A stretch of 64,000 nucleotides of DNA from NCBI RefSeq assembly GCF_040436345.1, contig NC_133218.1, forward strand, positions 28,788,710 through 28,852,709. The letters run 5' to 3'. Below, one piece after another: positions 1-34,990 of the stretch (its first letter is position 1; every line of letters starts with the position of its first letter). The notes below the pieces were generated by a model, which made no database searches, had not been told where the DNA came from, and saw only the letters and a list, made by a program, of their open reading frames with translations. The DNA comes from Pagrus major. Its lineage: Eukaryota > Chordata > Actinopteri > Spariformes > Sparidae. Made by a program: the position numbers and the translations under genes.

Positions 1-129
1 ACAGAAAGGCAAACTGAGTGCCTCACGGTTCACATGTGAAAATGTATTTCACGTGTAAAGCTGGGGAAAAAAAAAAAGGTTATGTAAATGAACCACATGT
101 TAAATGATATTTCACATGGAGCAGACGCA

Positions 130-830
130 CGTCAGGGGAGCACTTAAAACCTGTGGCTACCCAAACTGGACCTTTGTCAAAACCTCTGAAAGACCCAGAG
201 CAGACAGAGAGGAGGAGATGGGAAAACGTAACAACATCGTCATTCCTTAAGTCGTGGGAACATCTGAGAAACTCCAACCTACCAACACGCTGAGGCAGAA
301 ACTTGTCCATCCTGAGGACAAAACACCCAGGTAGAGACAGAGTAATGTAGTTTATGCTGTTCAGTGCAGCCAGGACTGCACAGATTTGTACATCGGGGAG
401 ACAAAACAACCTCTCCATAAACGAATGGCACAACACAGGAGGGCCAACTCCTCCTCAAGACTCTGCTGTCCACTTACATCTGATGGAGACAAATCACTCC
501 TTTGAGGACAACAATGTAAACATCTTGGCCAGAGAAGACAGATGGTTTGAAAGAGGAGTAAAATAATCCATCTATGTCAAACTGGAACGACCGTCTTTGA
601 ACAGAGGAGGTGGCCTAAGACATTACTTATCACCAACCTACAATGCAGCACTGAGTTCCCTCCCCAGACGGCTTAACAACCAGCCACACCTGGGCTCACC
701 TAGCTCTAGCAACCCACATGAAGGCCGGTTAAATCATCCACCCACAAGTGGCCCTAACGGCTCTGAAACTCAGAGCTCACAATTACTCGCTTACAATTAC
801 CGTGACCTGGATGACTCAGAACCTTCATCA
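130..830 (+). mobile_element. Penelope-like retroelement remnant (end of RT region plus GIY-YIG endonuclease)
   Basis: Broken plus-strand reading frames resemble the C-terminal part of Penelope-like elements. First comes a stretch reading like the end of the reverse transcriptase region (130-340, with in-frame stops). A GIY-YIG-type endonuclease segment follows, with the motif LYIGETKQPLHKRMAQHRR at about 382-440. After a frameshift it continues with DSAVHLHL, RWFERGVK and, past a stop at 564-566, NRGGGLRHYLSPTYNA at about 597-650. GIY-YIG nucleases cut the target DNA during element insertion. The stops, a frameshift and the missing main RT part show that it is dead. The outer limits are approximate. 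Confidence 0.75.
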
Positions 831-1459
831 ACATCCTTTTGCTTGAGATGTTTTTACATTTTACACATGAAATATCTGAAAATCACAGCTCCCTATGTGA
901 GTGTATCACATATGTATGAAGAGACAGTGAGGTAAGTATACGAGATTTTTCATTCAGCTTTGGGGATTCACCTGCATGTTCACACACAGACGGATGATTA
1001 CACGCCTGCTGCTGTTGTGTGTGTGGACTGTATAAGTGTGTGCGTTCACTTGTCAGTCTCTCTGTGTGCTCGACTGAATTTTATGGAAGTATGAGTTTGA
1101 TGTTTCCGAGCCAAATCGCCAGTTTTCTAAAAATAACTTTATATAAGTTAACGTTAATGAAAATTTCATCAGCCTACCTGTCATCTTGGTGGGTTATTTT
1201 TGCGCTGATGTTACGCAACAGGAAAAGTCTGAGGGACCTTCCTGCTCCAGGTCAGCGGCTGACAGAGTTCCCAGACAACAGCTCTCGACAGAAAAAACAC
1301 CATGTGAAGGTGTTTTTAAAACTGCCACAACTTCGCTGATAGCTTGAGAGCAACTGGGGGAACTAACTGGGTTTTGCTTTCTCAGTCAGGTTTAGTTTGT
1401 CAAGGAGTTTTCACATCTAAATATCAGCAGCACGACGCCTGCGAGTCCAAACAATAAAA

Positions 1460-1600
1460 TTCGCAGATGCCGATGATGGGAGTGTCATATGTTTTTCAGG
1501 TATTTGGACATAAACCTACATTTTTTGATAATTAAAGTCACCACACTTCATCCTGAGGCGGACTCAAACGTGTGAAGCAAATCCATCCAGGAGTTAATGA
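1460..1600 (+). repeat. Fragment of a common teleost interspersed repeat
   Basis: The order of short motifs (CAGGTATTTGG, then a region ending TTCATCCTGAGG, then a stretch around GGCAAATC/GAAGCAAATC) matches the better preserved copy at about 34,760-34,990. I recognise the motif order as a repeat seen widely in fish genomes, probably a non-autonomous DNA element. The boundaries are soft and the family name is not assigned. Confidence 0.45.
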
Positions 1601-4600
1601 AATGTTGTTAAAGTGTTTTTATCACTTATGTCTTGCTTCAAATCTCACCTTTACACCAGTGTCAGGCCCAACAGTGGCAAAAAAAGCCGTTTTGCAGGTA
1701 TTTTTAATGTTATTTTAGAGTTTGTAACTTCCCGGAAAATCATTGAAAATGTCGATGACTCATCCTGCACTCTGGGGCGTATGTTCATTTTTATTTTATT
1801 TCTTTATTATATGTCGCTGCCATGGATGTAAATAAGAGAACATCAGAGTGTGTTGCTCGTGACCGGACTTCACAATTTACCGTACCGTGACATCGGATCA
1901 TGGGGGAGACAGTGTTGGCAACGGAGCTCAGCTCAACCGGGCTCAACCACCTCCCAGTGAACACAGCTGGACCCCATACTGGGACTGGGCAAACCTCTGG
2001 GACTGACAGAGGTCAGGTTGAAGACGGGATACAGTCCAGAGGCTCCAAACAGGACTATGACTCCAGGGATGAGAAGACACAGCAAGCGGGGACAGGAGAG
2101 GCATGAAGAGCGATATCAGAAAGCCACGCATCAGCAGCGATACGCATACATTTACTTGAGTAAGGTTTTGACTGCAGGACTTTAACATGTAGCGGAGTAT
2201 TCATAATTTTAATTAAATAAAGGATGTGAATACTTTCTCCCCCACTGTTGTTCAGGGGTGTATCACTAAATTGTGAGCACCCTGCAATCAAACGCTTGCA
2301 CAAATCACTAAATCAACAACTAGTACTAGAACGCTCCTGCAGAGGTTATTAGTTGGTTATGAACAGTTGATACGATATTTAATATTACTCAAAAGATCAA
2401 ACTGTGATATTGGGTGTGCTTAAGTCAATCTGAAATCTCAGCACATTTTAACCCACTTACCTCAACACAATTACTGACGAGAGAAGATTACGAGACATTA
2501 CAGTTATTCCCTCATGGTGGTTAAGGCCTTTATTACGCTCTGGGTAGAAGACAAAGGTAGAAAACTAACATCTTTCTTTTTGGGCTCTCTAAACTGAGAT
2601 AGTTATCACAGAGTATACAAGAAATGAGACATAGTCCCCAGGCCATCTGTAAATAGTCTTCAGAGAAAGCTGAACTACTTATTTTACATTATTCATCAAT
2701 TCACTATAAGCTGTATTGTCTGCTCTGTGAATGTGACAAATAAAGAACCTTTGAACGTTTGAACCTTTGAACGTTTGTACTTGTGAACCTAATGACTTGG
2801 ACCTTAAGATGTGTGTGAACAAAGGTATGAGTGAAATCACAGATTATTGCAATGACGATATTCTTTTTAGTTTTAAAGACATGAGACAAAAGTTTGGACT
2901 CAATCCAAAACACTCAGAAGCTTCATAACAACAATGCAAAACTTCCTCGGCCTGCCAGATCTTAATACTTTAACATGGACAGCCTTAAGCCGTCCTGAGG
3001 CAGGCGGCCAAATCTCCCGATTTGACCAAATTATTGTGGGTGAAGCGAAGGAATCTTCTTGCTTGGTGTCTTGCTCTTAATAAAGAAATTACTGTAGAAG
3101 GACTGGCAGGATATTTGTTTACAAGCCCAGACTATAAACACTTGAATTAAATTACTCTGGTAAAATTGGATAATGAGATTATACATGTACTCTGGTTTTA
3201 CTTCGAAGCATCAACTCTAATACATCTGATCTGTGTGTCAAAGGTGGTATACGCAAGAGCAGCTTGTTTCATTGCCTCTGAGAGTGCCCGACCATACATC
3301 TAAGAAGATGATTATATTTTGTTTACTCGAGTGACCACGCCTACATAGGAGACAGGAAGTGCACAACATTTCATACCATTGGCACGACTTGTAAAGTAAT
3401 TTTTTTTATATATATAGGTTGAATAAGAAGCTACAGTCACACAAGAGGCTCTGAAATCTGAAATCATACGATGCTAACATGCTAATGTGGACAGATATAA
3501 TATTAACCACGCCCGCCATCTTCGTTTAGCATGCTAACATCTGCTAATTGTGCAGCTGAGTGGTGGGAATTAATTTTTCAGCTGTTTTTTAAAACCCTCC
3601 TTATCATCCTTACTTGTAAATAAAAATAAACACACATCTAAACCCTGCTCTACATACAGAATGTACAACACACACACACCACTCACCATCCATAATGCAT
3701 CATTTTCTGCACCTCCGTCTCACTGCGATGAAATATTAAGACTGTTAACTCTGTGCAAATGTGTTGTCAGTCAACTCTGAAATGGCAAGGGACAGGAGTT
3801 GTGATTTTCAGGTGCTGGGTGCCTGAGTAACAGCCCGGTCATGGCTCCACGAATATTTCATTACATCATTCATGAGCTGAGCCTTCAGTGTGGGCAGTCT
3901 TGTCTCAACTCAAGTCCATCAGCAAAAATAAAGGGCTACATTCATTATGGATTAAAGTAATTCATATTTACTGATCAAATCAAACATGCACGCCGGTTAG
4001 AAATACTCAGAGTTCTCTGCTTCATGTATTTTCTTTGTTCAACACACCCACATTCAGTGGTGACATGTATGTGAATATGTTTACTCAAGAACAAAGAATA
4101 ATGCTGGCATTGTTCTTTGATCAACACATCCTATTAAAAGACAAATACCAACAACTATTAGTTGAAGACCTGAAGACACTAATCCTTAAAGCGGCAATAA
4201 TCCATATTTTTGTTATAACGATACAACAATGTGTCAAACGTCAATGTGAAAACAATGTGATAATGCGAAAGGGTTCGTGAACCCCAAGAAAATGATCACC
4301 TGAATCTGAAGCTCCCCTCGACAATGACTATCCTGTTTTGTTTCACTCTGACTCATCTGATAGGACTGTTTTCAGCTGCAGCAGGCAGAAAGGTCAAACA
4401 GGCAAAGTCACAAACTAACTGGCAAACACAGAGGAGCATTTAGCAGCTAAAGAGCCAGAACTCTCCTTCAGGAGTTGGTAGAGACCAAACGCAGAGCAAA
4501 AAGAGGTCAGCTAATCAGAAGAATGACTCACAATTAACAATAATGTTAATCTGGAACTGCTGGATGTGTAAAACAAACAAACATCTCATCTCTTTGCGAA

Positions 4601-5730
4601 CAAGTTTTCCGCCACCCATAACCTAATAAAGTGTGGCTCCATGATGTGTCTTTTATGGTTATAACAACTGTAGGCTACCGATGAATAAACTATACTGTAT
4701 CTTTTGATTCAGCGAAACATAAACAATTCATCAATTTACTGCTGGCTTTGGTGTTTAATGGAATTTCTGGATAATAAGAAACATATTGAATATCACAACC
4801 CTCATTCTTTATATGATTTTAGACAATTTTAGTATATTTCCAATATTTTTTTATATATATTATTATATAACACTCACAGAGGCCATTCAGCTGCTTAATG
4901 ACCACTTTTATTTGTGATACTTTCAGTACGTTTAGTTTTGCTGACTTAAAGGGACCCTGTGGTGTTCTTTTGAACGCTTGTAGGATGTGGAGCAGTGGTT
5001 TTACAAGTGGGTCGCCATTTTGTTTTTATCTTGTGCAGGGGAGCACACATGCAGGTGGATGTGAACAATTCAGAATTTAAAATATTCATAAAATACATTT
5101 TTCAGACCTCACAGGTACAAACAATGCATTTTGGTGAGACACACTTCACTTATACAAGTTTTGTTTGTTAGGTAAAGGATGTGAATGCTTCTCCCACGGC
5201 TCAGATTATAATTCAGTACCAAGCAGAACTATTTTAATATCCTGATTATCAATTGTTTCAGCAGCTAAGTGTAGAAACCTCAGAGCATTTCTATGTTTTG
5301 TTTATTTTCGACAATGGGAAGCGACCTGTCTGACCCCGTCTTTGAAAGGGACTCTCTTGTTGATTCCCCGTCTCTCTGTAGCTGCAGGCCACTCTGCTCA
5401 GTGTAGGTTTTTGGCCAAAACACAGACCACCTCATTACTTTTGTGCTCTTTCTTTGTTTGCGTGTATGTGTGCATGCGTGTGTGTGTCTACGTGTGTTAC
5501 ATAAGACAGCTGTTCATGTGGCGGTAATCAAATCATTCCCATGACTGAGTCAAGTGGAAGTGAGGGCCTCTCAGACTCATCCTCCATGCACATGTCACTC
5601 TCTCTCTCTCCATATGTGTTTATTTCTCCCTCCGTATCTGTTTTTCTCTCCCTCTGCCTCTAAACTACGCCCTGCCTCTGTTTTACTGCACTTTTCTTTT
5701 CTACTTCATCTCACTCACTAGCTCTCCTGA

Positions 5731-5763
5731 CTCCCCCCACCCCACCCCACCCCACCCCACCCC
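5731..5763 (+). repeat. CCCCA pentanucleotide microsatellite
   Basis: About five to six tandem CCCCA units lie in pyrimidine-rich intergenic DNA. The complementary strand is G-rich. Confidence 0.85.
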
Positions 5764-7049
5764 CCAGCCTTTTACCTTACCGTTTTGCTATTTCTGTCTG
5801 CTGTCTGCCTCTACACTTACTGTACATTTATTTATAAAGGAAAAATCCGACTGGACGACGATTTATGAGTCATGATCTATTTTTACATGAAAGTCGTAAA
5901 GAATATATGAATGACATATTAAAAGGGGAAGGCAAAATCAAACTTAAATTGGCAGAAAATACGAGTTTGTTTCAGTTCATCTGGTTCATTCGTTGCTAAA
6001 TGTTCGACTGGTGCACAGGGCGAGTATTAGAGCTTCATTAATGAAATCAGCTGCCTGCTGTGACCCAGAATTGCTGAATCAAGTGGTGAGACGAAACCAA
6101 AACAGTTATGTTTCTGGACAAAAGAAGACAAAACAAAGAGCTGAAGAATGCTAAAAAAAAAACCTCCACAGAGCTGAGGAGAAGCACAAACTCTCTGTGA
6201 GTTAGTCGTCGTGTGAGTCATTGTTTATCAGGGCCGCTCATAAGGGTGAAGAAGGGGGCCCCAGCCGCGAGGGGCAATGACATCCAAATGTTATTTTGAA
6301 CTGAGTTACTCACTTTTACTCATTTAAACAACACAAATAAAAATTGCATTTATTGCTTTAGTAAAACGCAGCCCGTTTAAAAATGAAACCCTTCCCCTCC
6401 GGAAAATTTTCTTTATTTTCTCCCATGCATGAATTGCAATTATTTAAAAATATTTGATTATGAGAGCTTTTGTGTGTGAAAGGCTTTTCAGTACTTCTGT
6501 TCAAAATAAAGTCCAGTTTGCTAACTCTCTTCAATGCATACGTTTGTTTGTCCAGAGTTTGTTTCTTTGCTCTCCAAACCTGTGTATTTTCTCTTGAAGG
6601 ACGAGAGGGCAAACTTTACACAACAGTATATACTCAGACATACCTGACCTGCACGCTGACTACATGCAGTCGCACAGACATCACAACAGGAGACTTTAAA
6701 GACTTTAAATCTGTTTACCGTTTTCATCTCTTCCAATTTTAGCTTTCCAGTTACGGGACAAAATTGAATTAAAGCAACACACAAACGCACAGCCTCTTAA
6801 TTCAACTGAACCAGATTTTCTTCTTTTAACTGGTTGCATTTCTCACAGTGGTGCAGTATTATATCCATAGTTGTTGGCATCTAATATGGAGATAAAAATG
6901 TGTATTTTTACATGACTGTGATCCGTGATTAGTAGTTTCTTTGAAGATTATAATTAAGAGACAGAATTTCAAGTTGTGTAAAATTAAAAAAATATGGTTC
7001 CTGTAGGTCTATGACTAAATTATTTTTAATCGAGTGTAATAGCATTATT

Positions 7050-7900
7050 TAGATCCCACATGTGCCGCCATAACAGCTCTGACCTCCACCAGACCTCTCA
7101 AGATGTCCTGGGGTGTCTGGTACCAAGACGACAGCAGGAGATCCTTTAAGCGGATCGTACTTGTGGTTCCAACAGATCCCACAGATGCACAATCAGATTG
7201 AGATCTGGGGAATTTGGACATGAAGACACCACCTCCAACTCTTTGTTTTGTTCCTCAAACCATTCCTGAACAGTTTTTGTGCAGTGTGACAGGGTTCATG
7301 ATGCCGCTGTAAGAGGCCACTGCCATCAGGGATTACTGTTGCCATGAAGGAGTGAAGTGGGTCCAAACCCAGTTGGTTTTAGTGCTGTCAGGTGTTATGT
7401 AAATACAATCTTATGACAGTAAAACCAGATCAATTTTGACCCATTTGGCGCCCCGTAAGCTCAGTATGGGCGCTGTGTGTTCTGACACCTTTCTATCATA
7501 GCAAGCATTGATTTTTTCTATAATTTGTGCTACAGTAGCTCTTCTGTGAGATCAGAGGCTAGCCTTCGCTTCTCACACACATCAGTGAGCCTTGGGCGCC
7601 CATGACCCTGTCGCTAACTGGTTGTCCTTCAGTTGAACCACTTTTGGTACCAACCACTGCATACTGGAAACACCACACAAGACCTGCCATTCTGTTGATA
7701 CTCTGCAGTCGCCCTTGTTAAAGTCACTGAGATCCTGTCACTTGCCCATTTTTTTCCTGCTTCCAACACATTAACTTCAAACACCTGACTGTTTACCTTC
7801 TGGCTATTCAGTCCCACCCCTTGACAGGTGCCGTTGTGACTAGATGATCAATGTCATTCACGTCACCTGACAGTGGTTTTAATGTCGCGGCTGGTCGTGT
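7050..7900 (-). mobile_element. Degenerate Tc1/mariner-type transposon
   Basis: On the minus strand the sequence keeps scattered pieces of a Tc1-like transposase gene. There is a start-region peptide with VLEAGKKWASDRIS near 7,760, a helix-turn-helix-like part reading GWYQKW near 7,640, and HRRATVAQIIEKI near 7,540. After an internal deletion come catalytic-domain remnants reading roughly as EEQNKELEVVSS, NSPDLNLIVHLW and LEGLVE at 7,270-7,080. Frameshifts, stops and the missing middle make it inactive. Tc1 transposases move the element by cut and paste at TA sites; clear terminal repeats were not found. Confidence 0.7.
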
Positions 7901-9986
7901 TCATCACGACAGTCCCCCTTACTACCACCGTGGCACGGTGTTACAGAAAGTTGAACTCGGCTGACTCAGGCGACTCAGTTACGCAGCTGTGTGTGTTGCT
8001 GAAGCCTCTCCAGAGCCACTCTGTGGTTACATAACCACTGTTGCTCCTGTGGACTTAAAGCCAGTGGAGGGTGAAGAAGGACTTAATGAGGTCTATTGGT
8101 GCGCACTGACAAGTCCACGCTGAACTTTACTGACTCTGTGGCTGCTGGACACCAACAGAAACCATTGAAAAATATATTAACAATTATATTTAATATGATG
8201 TTTTTCCTTGTTTCAGATTTTAATTTCATCAAATTCTTTCATCTAAGGTTTTATGATTTATTTAACAAAATATTGACTTTATTTAATTAGATACAGTCAC
8301 ATATTTGATGCACCGGACAAAAGAAACAGCGTGTTCTTGTAATGTAGTGAAATAAAACCCTTTGTCCTCCCCCTCGGCTCTTAAACATGTAATTTCTCCT
8401 CATTGTCGGCGACTTTCTCAAATGATTGCATCATGATTACTGTGTATCAACTCCACACAAAATAGAATAATAGAAAATAACAGCAAAGGTCGTCTTCGGC
8501 TGTAACTGTGATGGTAAGATGTTGTAATTATGTACAAAAGGCTGAAGCAGTGCCTTTTGAGCAGTTTTGAGGTTTTTGAAGGAAATTATATGTTAGTGTG
8601 TTTAAGATTATAAAGACCGGCTGCAGGAGGTTTTGCACTGATAGTTTACAGAAGTAAATGTCGCCTTTCTTTATCCAGCCAATAATTTGACAGTTTATAC
8701 ACTTTTAATGTCTTTAATTTGACTTAAGAAACCCTGATTCAGAGAGCGCCACATGGAGGCCAAAAGTGAGTACAAACAGCAGGTTACAGACTCCAGGCTG
8801 ATCTGACAATGCGGGTTAGAGAGGCCATAAACTCAGTTAGCACAGCAGCAGTCGAATGCAGAAGGCTGCGGAGAATAAAAAAAGTAAAACAAAAGACAAA
8901 CTTTAACATCCCTACACAGACGAGGAGGAAGGTAGTCCAGTCTATTTGCACATTTTCCACAAATTCAAAAATAAACATCAAAGTTAATACAGGACTTAAA
9001 AAGAGAGCTTTGTTGATTGAATAAGACGAATGAACAGAATACAAGAGCACAAAACAGCAGGCCTAACTACATGACTAGACACCTAGTCTACTTACAGTAA
9101 ATCAATCAACTCAATGTTATATCTCCCTTCAAAACATTATCGACATTGACGTCACACACCTTCAAAACAAACCCAGTGGATACCAGCTGATTATCCAAGA
9201 TGACACAGCAAGCAAAGTCGCTCCAAACCTTTGGATAGTCACACACGCATAAATTAAGAAATAAATACAACACTTTTTTTTTCTCGTTAATATCTGCTCA
9301 GAGTTAGAAAAGAGAAACAGAAAGAGTAAAAACAAGGTAGAAGACACCAAAAAGTCTGCCGACAACATAAATTAAAAGCTTTTACACACCGTGTCCTTGT
9401 AGAGTTTCCTTGGAGGATGTTTGTAACGGTCAACTTTTTGAGGCAACACAGATGGACAATATTGCTGTCAGGGAGGCGAAGACTGGAGACTGACAAAAAA
9501 TAAAAATCTCCCTTGCAGGGTAAAAGTGTAGAGAACCAAAAATACAAGTGAGCAAATACTGTTTATTATTGCTGACAAAGTGCCAATCTGTGTTGCCTCT
9601 AAATATTCACATCCAAAAAAAGAAACAAGAGGAAGGCAGGAGCAGCTGACTCAGCTGGTGTAGAAAGAAGCGTTCATCGATACAGCTTTTCATACCTGTG
9701 CCATTTTTTGCACTTAATCTACTTGGCCTTGGCTAATTTTTTGCACACAAAAGAGAAAAAAACCTAATAAATTTATCCCAAGAATCCCGTCAAGACAAAC
9801 ATCATCCCAAACAACTGACAGATTTTAAAGGGCTAAAAAAATGACTTGTATTAAGGCCAGAAGTTACGAGTTAACTCCAAAACTTGCAGCATAAAGAGCT
9901 CTCGAATGGAAATAATTGTATGTAACTTTATCTTAACTAAACATTAAGTATGTTTATACTCCCAATGCATGCACACACATATGCGC

Positions 9987-9990
<4 letters not shown>
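7901..9990. other. Intergenic DNA, no gene seen
   Basis: AT-rich sequence with only short, unrelated open frames on both strands. No recognisable protein, RNA gene or complete element was found. Confidence 0.55.

Positions 9991-9991
<1 letters not shown>

Positions 9992-10071
<80 letters not shown>
9992..10071 (+). repeat. (CA)n microsatellite at the edge of the 612-bp duplicated segment
   Basis: About 40 CA units, directly followed by the duplicated segment that begins AACAGATAAAG. The other copy of that segment, at 15,062, is also preceded by a long CA run, so the microsatellite probably took part in the duplication, conversion or assembly event. Confidence 0.95.
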
Positions 10072-10072
<1 letters not shown>

Positions 10073-10683
10073 CAGATAAAGAAAACACAGACTAACCCAG
10101 AACAATGTATCCTGAGATCTACAGTAGTAAACTGACTCCAGATCAGAGCTACTGACAAAAAAACATCTCATCTCTGTTGTCTCGAAATGAATTTGTGCCG
10201 CTGTGCGTCATCTACTGTTTATGATGCACTCAGAGTCATTATGAGAAGATGTTACAGATAAAACAGTCTAAGACAGTCATGATCTCCTCCCAAAAAAATA
10301 TCTTCAACACGTACATATTGTGTAAGTTAAGAGATAATACTTGTTACCTCAACTTTAACTCATTAAATGGCCTTGTTTGACCAGACTTGGCAAAGTTTGT
10401 CTCAATCACTGAACATTTAAAAACCACTTGTTCTGAGACACAGAGCTGACAGTCTAGTTAAGTAGCATCGATAAGAATCTTTAGAATTACAGCTGTATTG
10501 CTTTATTAACAGTATTATGATTACTTGCTTCTGAAGAGTCTTTCTCCACTTCTTTCTCTGTCTAAATGTTATAAATTATTACAGCAGAGGACCCGGATTC
10601 TGCTTCACAGCACACTGTGTCTCCACTGTGGCTGTGCTCCTTCCTCTTAAGTGTACAGTACATATTGTGCAGGTGCAAACAGA
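10072..10683 (+). repeat. 612-bp duplicated segment, copy 1 (itsn2 3' flank)
   Basis: Reading base by base I found no difference between this stretch and 15,062-15,673. Both follow a CA run, and both stop matching just after GCAGGTGCAAACAG. On the minus strand, the itsn2 transcript strand, it contains an AATAAA motif (plus TTTATT at about 10,502-10,507) roughly 485 bases past the itsn2 stop codon. It may therefore be part of the 3' UTR. No coding potential or terminal inverted repeats were seen. Confidence 0.9.
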
Positions 10684-10991
10684 TGCACCAGTCATGCAAC
10701 GCTTTCTCCCTCTCTCTCCTAAAGACTCCTATTGGTGGGTTGATATGATGTCACTCAGGCCCTAATTCCTACTGGAAGATTCAGATGACATCAGAAGAGG
10801 TATTATTAGTGCTGGCTGATATTAAAATATTAAGGCACATTTCCAGTGTCTTGTTGCAAGGGAGTCCATCCGAGTTTGTTTAGGTGACAAAAAGCAGCTT
10901 TTCTTATTTGGTTATTCTGCATCTGGAGGGAGATATCCTTATTCTAATGCCTGTAGAAGACTCCATTATTATTTCAGTTCATCCTGTGTGG

Positions 10992-34100
<23,109 letters not shown>

Positions 34101-34257
34101 TTTTGCAGGTGGCAGAGACAGAGAGGGGGAACTCCCGGTGGCGTCCTCAGCTACTGCTCGCAGCCATCTGCAAAACACACAGCCCAGTCATCAGTCAATA
34201 CTGCAGCTAAGATGGGACAGTGGTGTCACTGAGAGGAGCGAGAGAAATCAGCAGAGA

Positions 34258-34262
34258 GAGAG

Positions 34263-34297
<35 letters not shown>
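34258..34297 (+). repeat. (GA)n microsatellite
   Basis: About 18 GA units with one interruption near the start, just upstream of the itsn2 start-codon exon. Confidence 0.9.
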
Positions 34298-34301
<4 letters not shown>

Positions 34302-34759
34302 GGTCCGTCAGCAGAGTCAAACAGGGCTCCTCCTGTTCTCTTCAGGCAGGAGCACTCTGGCCACGTCCCAAAGCTTTTTAAACTACTGGGACATGTTCCA
34401 ATACTATCCACACTGACTCTGTAGTGGCCAGGCACTAATACTACACAAGCTACACTGATAAACCTTCATAAGAATACCTTTACACATCTTTCCATTCAAA
34501 TACAACCCACTGTAAAGTGCCATGTTGGACCAGATTTAGACTCTGAAGGCAGTTGACAAAGGTTGTGTCACTAACTGGATAAAAGACCATCTGCTATTAA
34601 ACTGTTAACAGCATTGTAATGTTAAATGTTATACTGTGGATAATATACATTTTGATGTAGTGTTTGTGTTGTCATTCATTCATTGGAAACATGTTGAGAT
34701 TAACAACTTCATACGGGAGTCACTCTTGCAGCTCTGTCAGGCTGTATTTAGGCACAGTT

Positions 34760-34990
34760 GTGCAAGCGCTAAATGCTAAGCAGGTATAATATATACCATG
34801 TTCACCAATTAATTGTTAGCATGGTATGCTAACATGGAAATGCCATTAGTTTTATAGGTATTTGGTCACAAACCAAACTATTTAGCAAATTAACATTTTG
34901 TCCGGATGATGGCGCTACATTAATAAGTCAGGGGATCTTCAAAGTGATCACAATTCATCCTGAGGGGGGCTTTAATGTGTGTGGCAATCT
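34760..34990. repeat. Common teleost interspersed repeat
   Basis: Motif order GCTAAATGCTAAG, TTGTTAGCATGGTATGCTAACATGG, AGGTATTTGGTCACAAACCA, GATGATGGCGCTA and CACAATTCATCCTGAGG. I recognise this order from a widespread fish repeat, probably a non-autonomous DNA element. Related fragments occur at 1,460-1,600 and perhaps 3,460-3,560. Confidence 0.6.

Larger units (their letters stand above)
831..7050. other. Gene-poor intergenic DNA
   Basis: No coding exon or RNA gene is recognised here. The open frames are short, unlike known proteins and without convincing splice sites. It contains two likely fragments of a common fish repeat (about 1,460-1,600 and perhaps 3,460-3,560), a CCCCA tract (5,731-5,763) and AT-rich stretches. 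Weak or distant regulatory elements cannot be excluded from sequence alone. Confidence 0.6.

Noticed and set aside
1900-2106. 68-codon open frame starting with ATG
   Set aside because: Short, no similarity, no splice partners and no conserved motif.
9944-10171. Open frames of alternating Cys-Val or Thr-His
   Set aside because: Translation of (CA)n microsatellites; the same applies near 12,780, 14,960 and 27,560.
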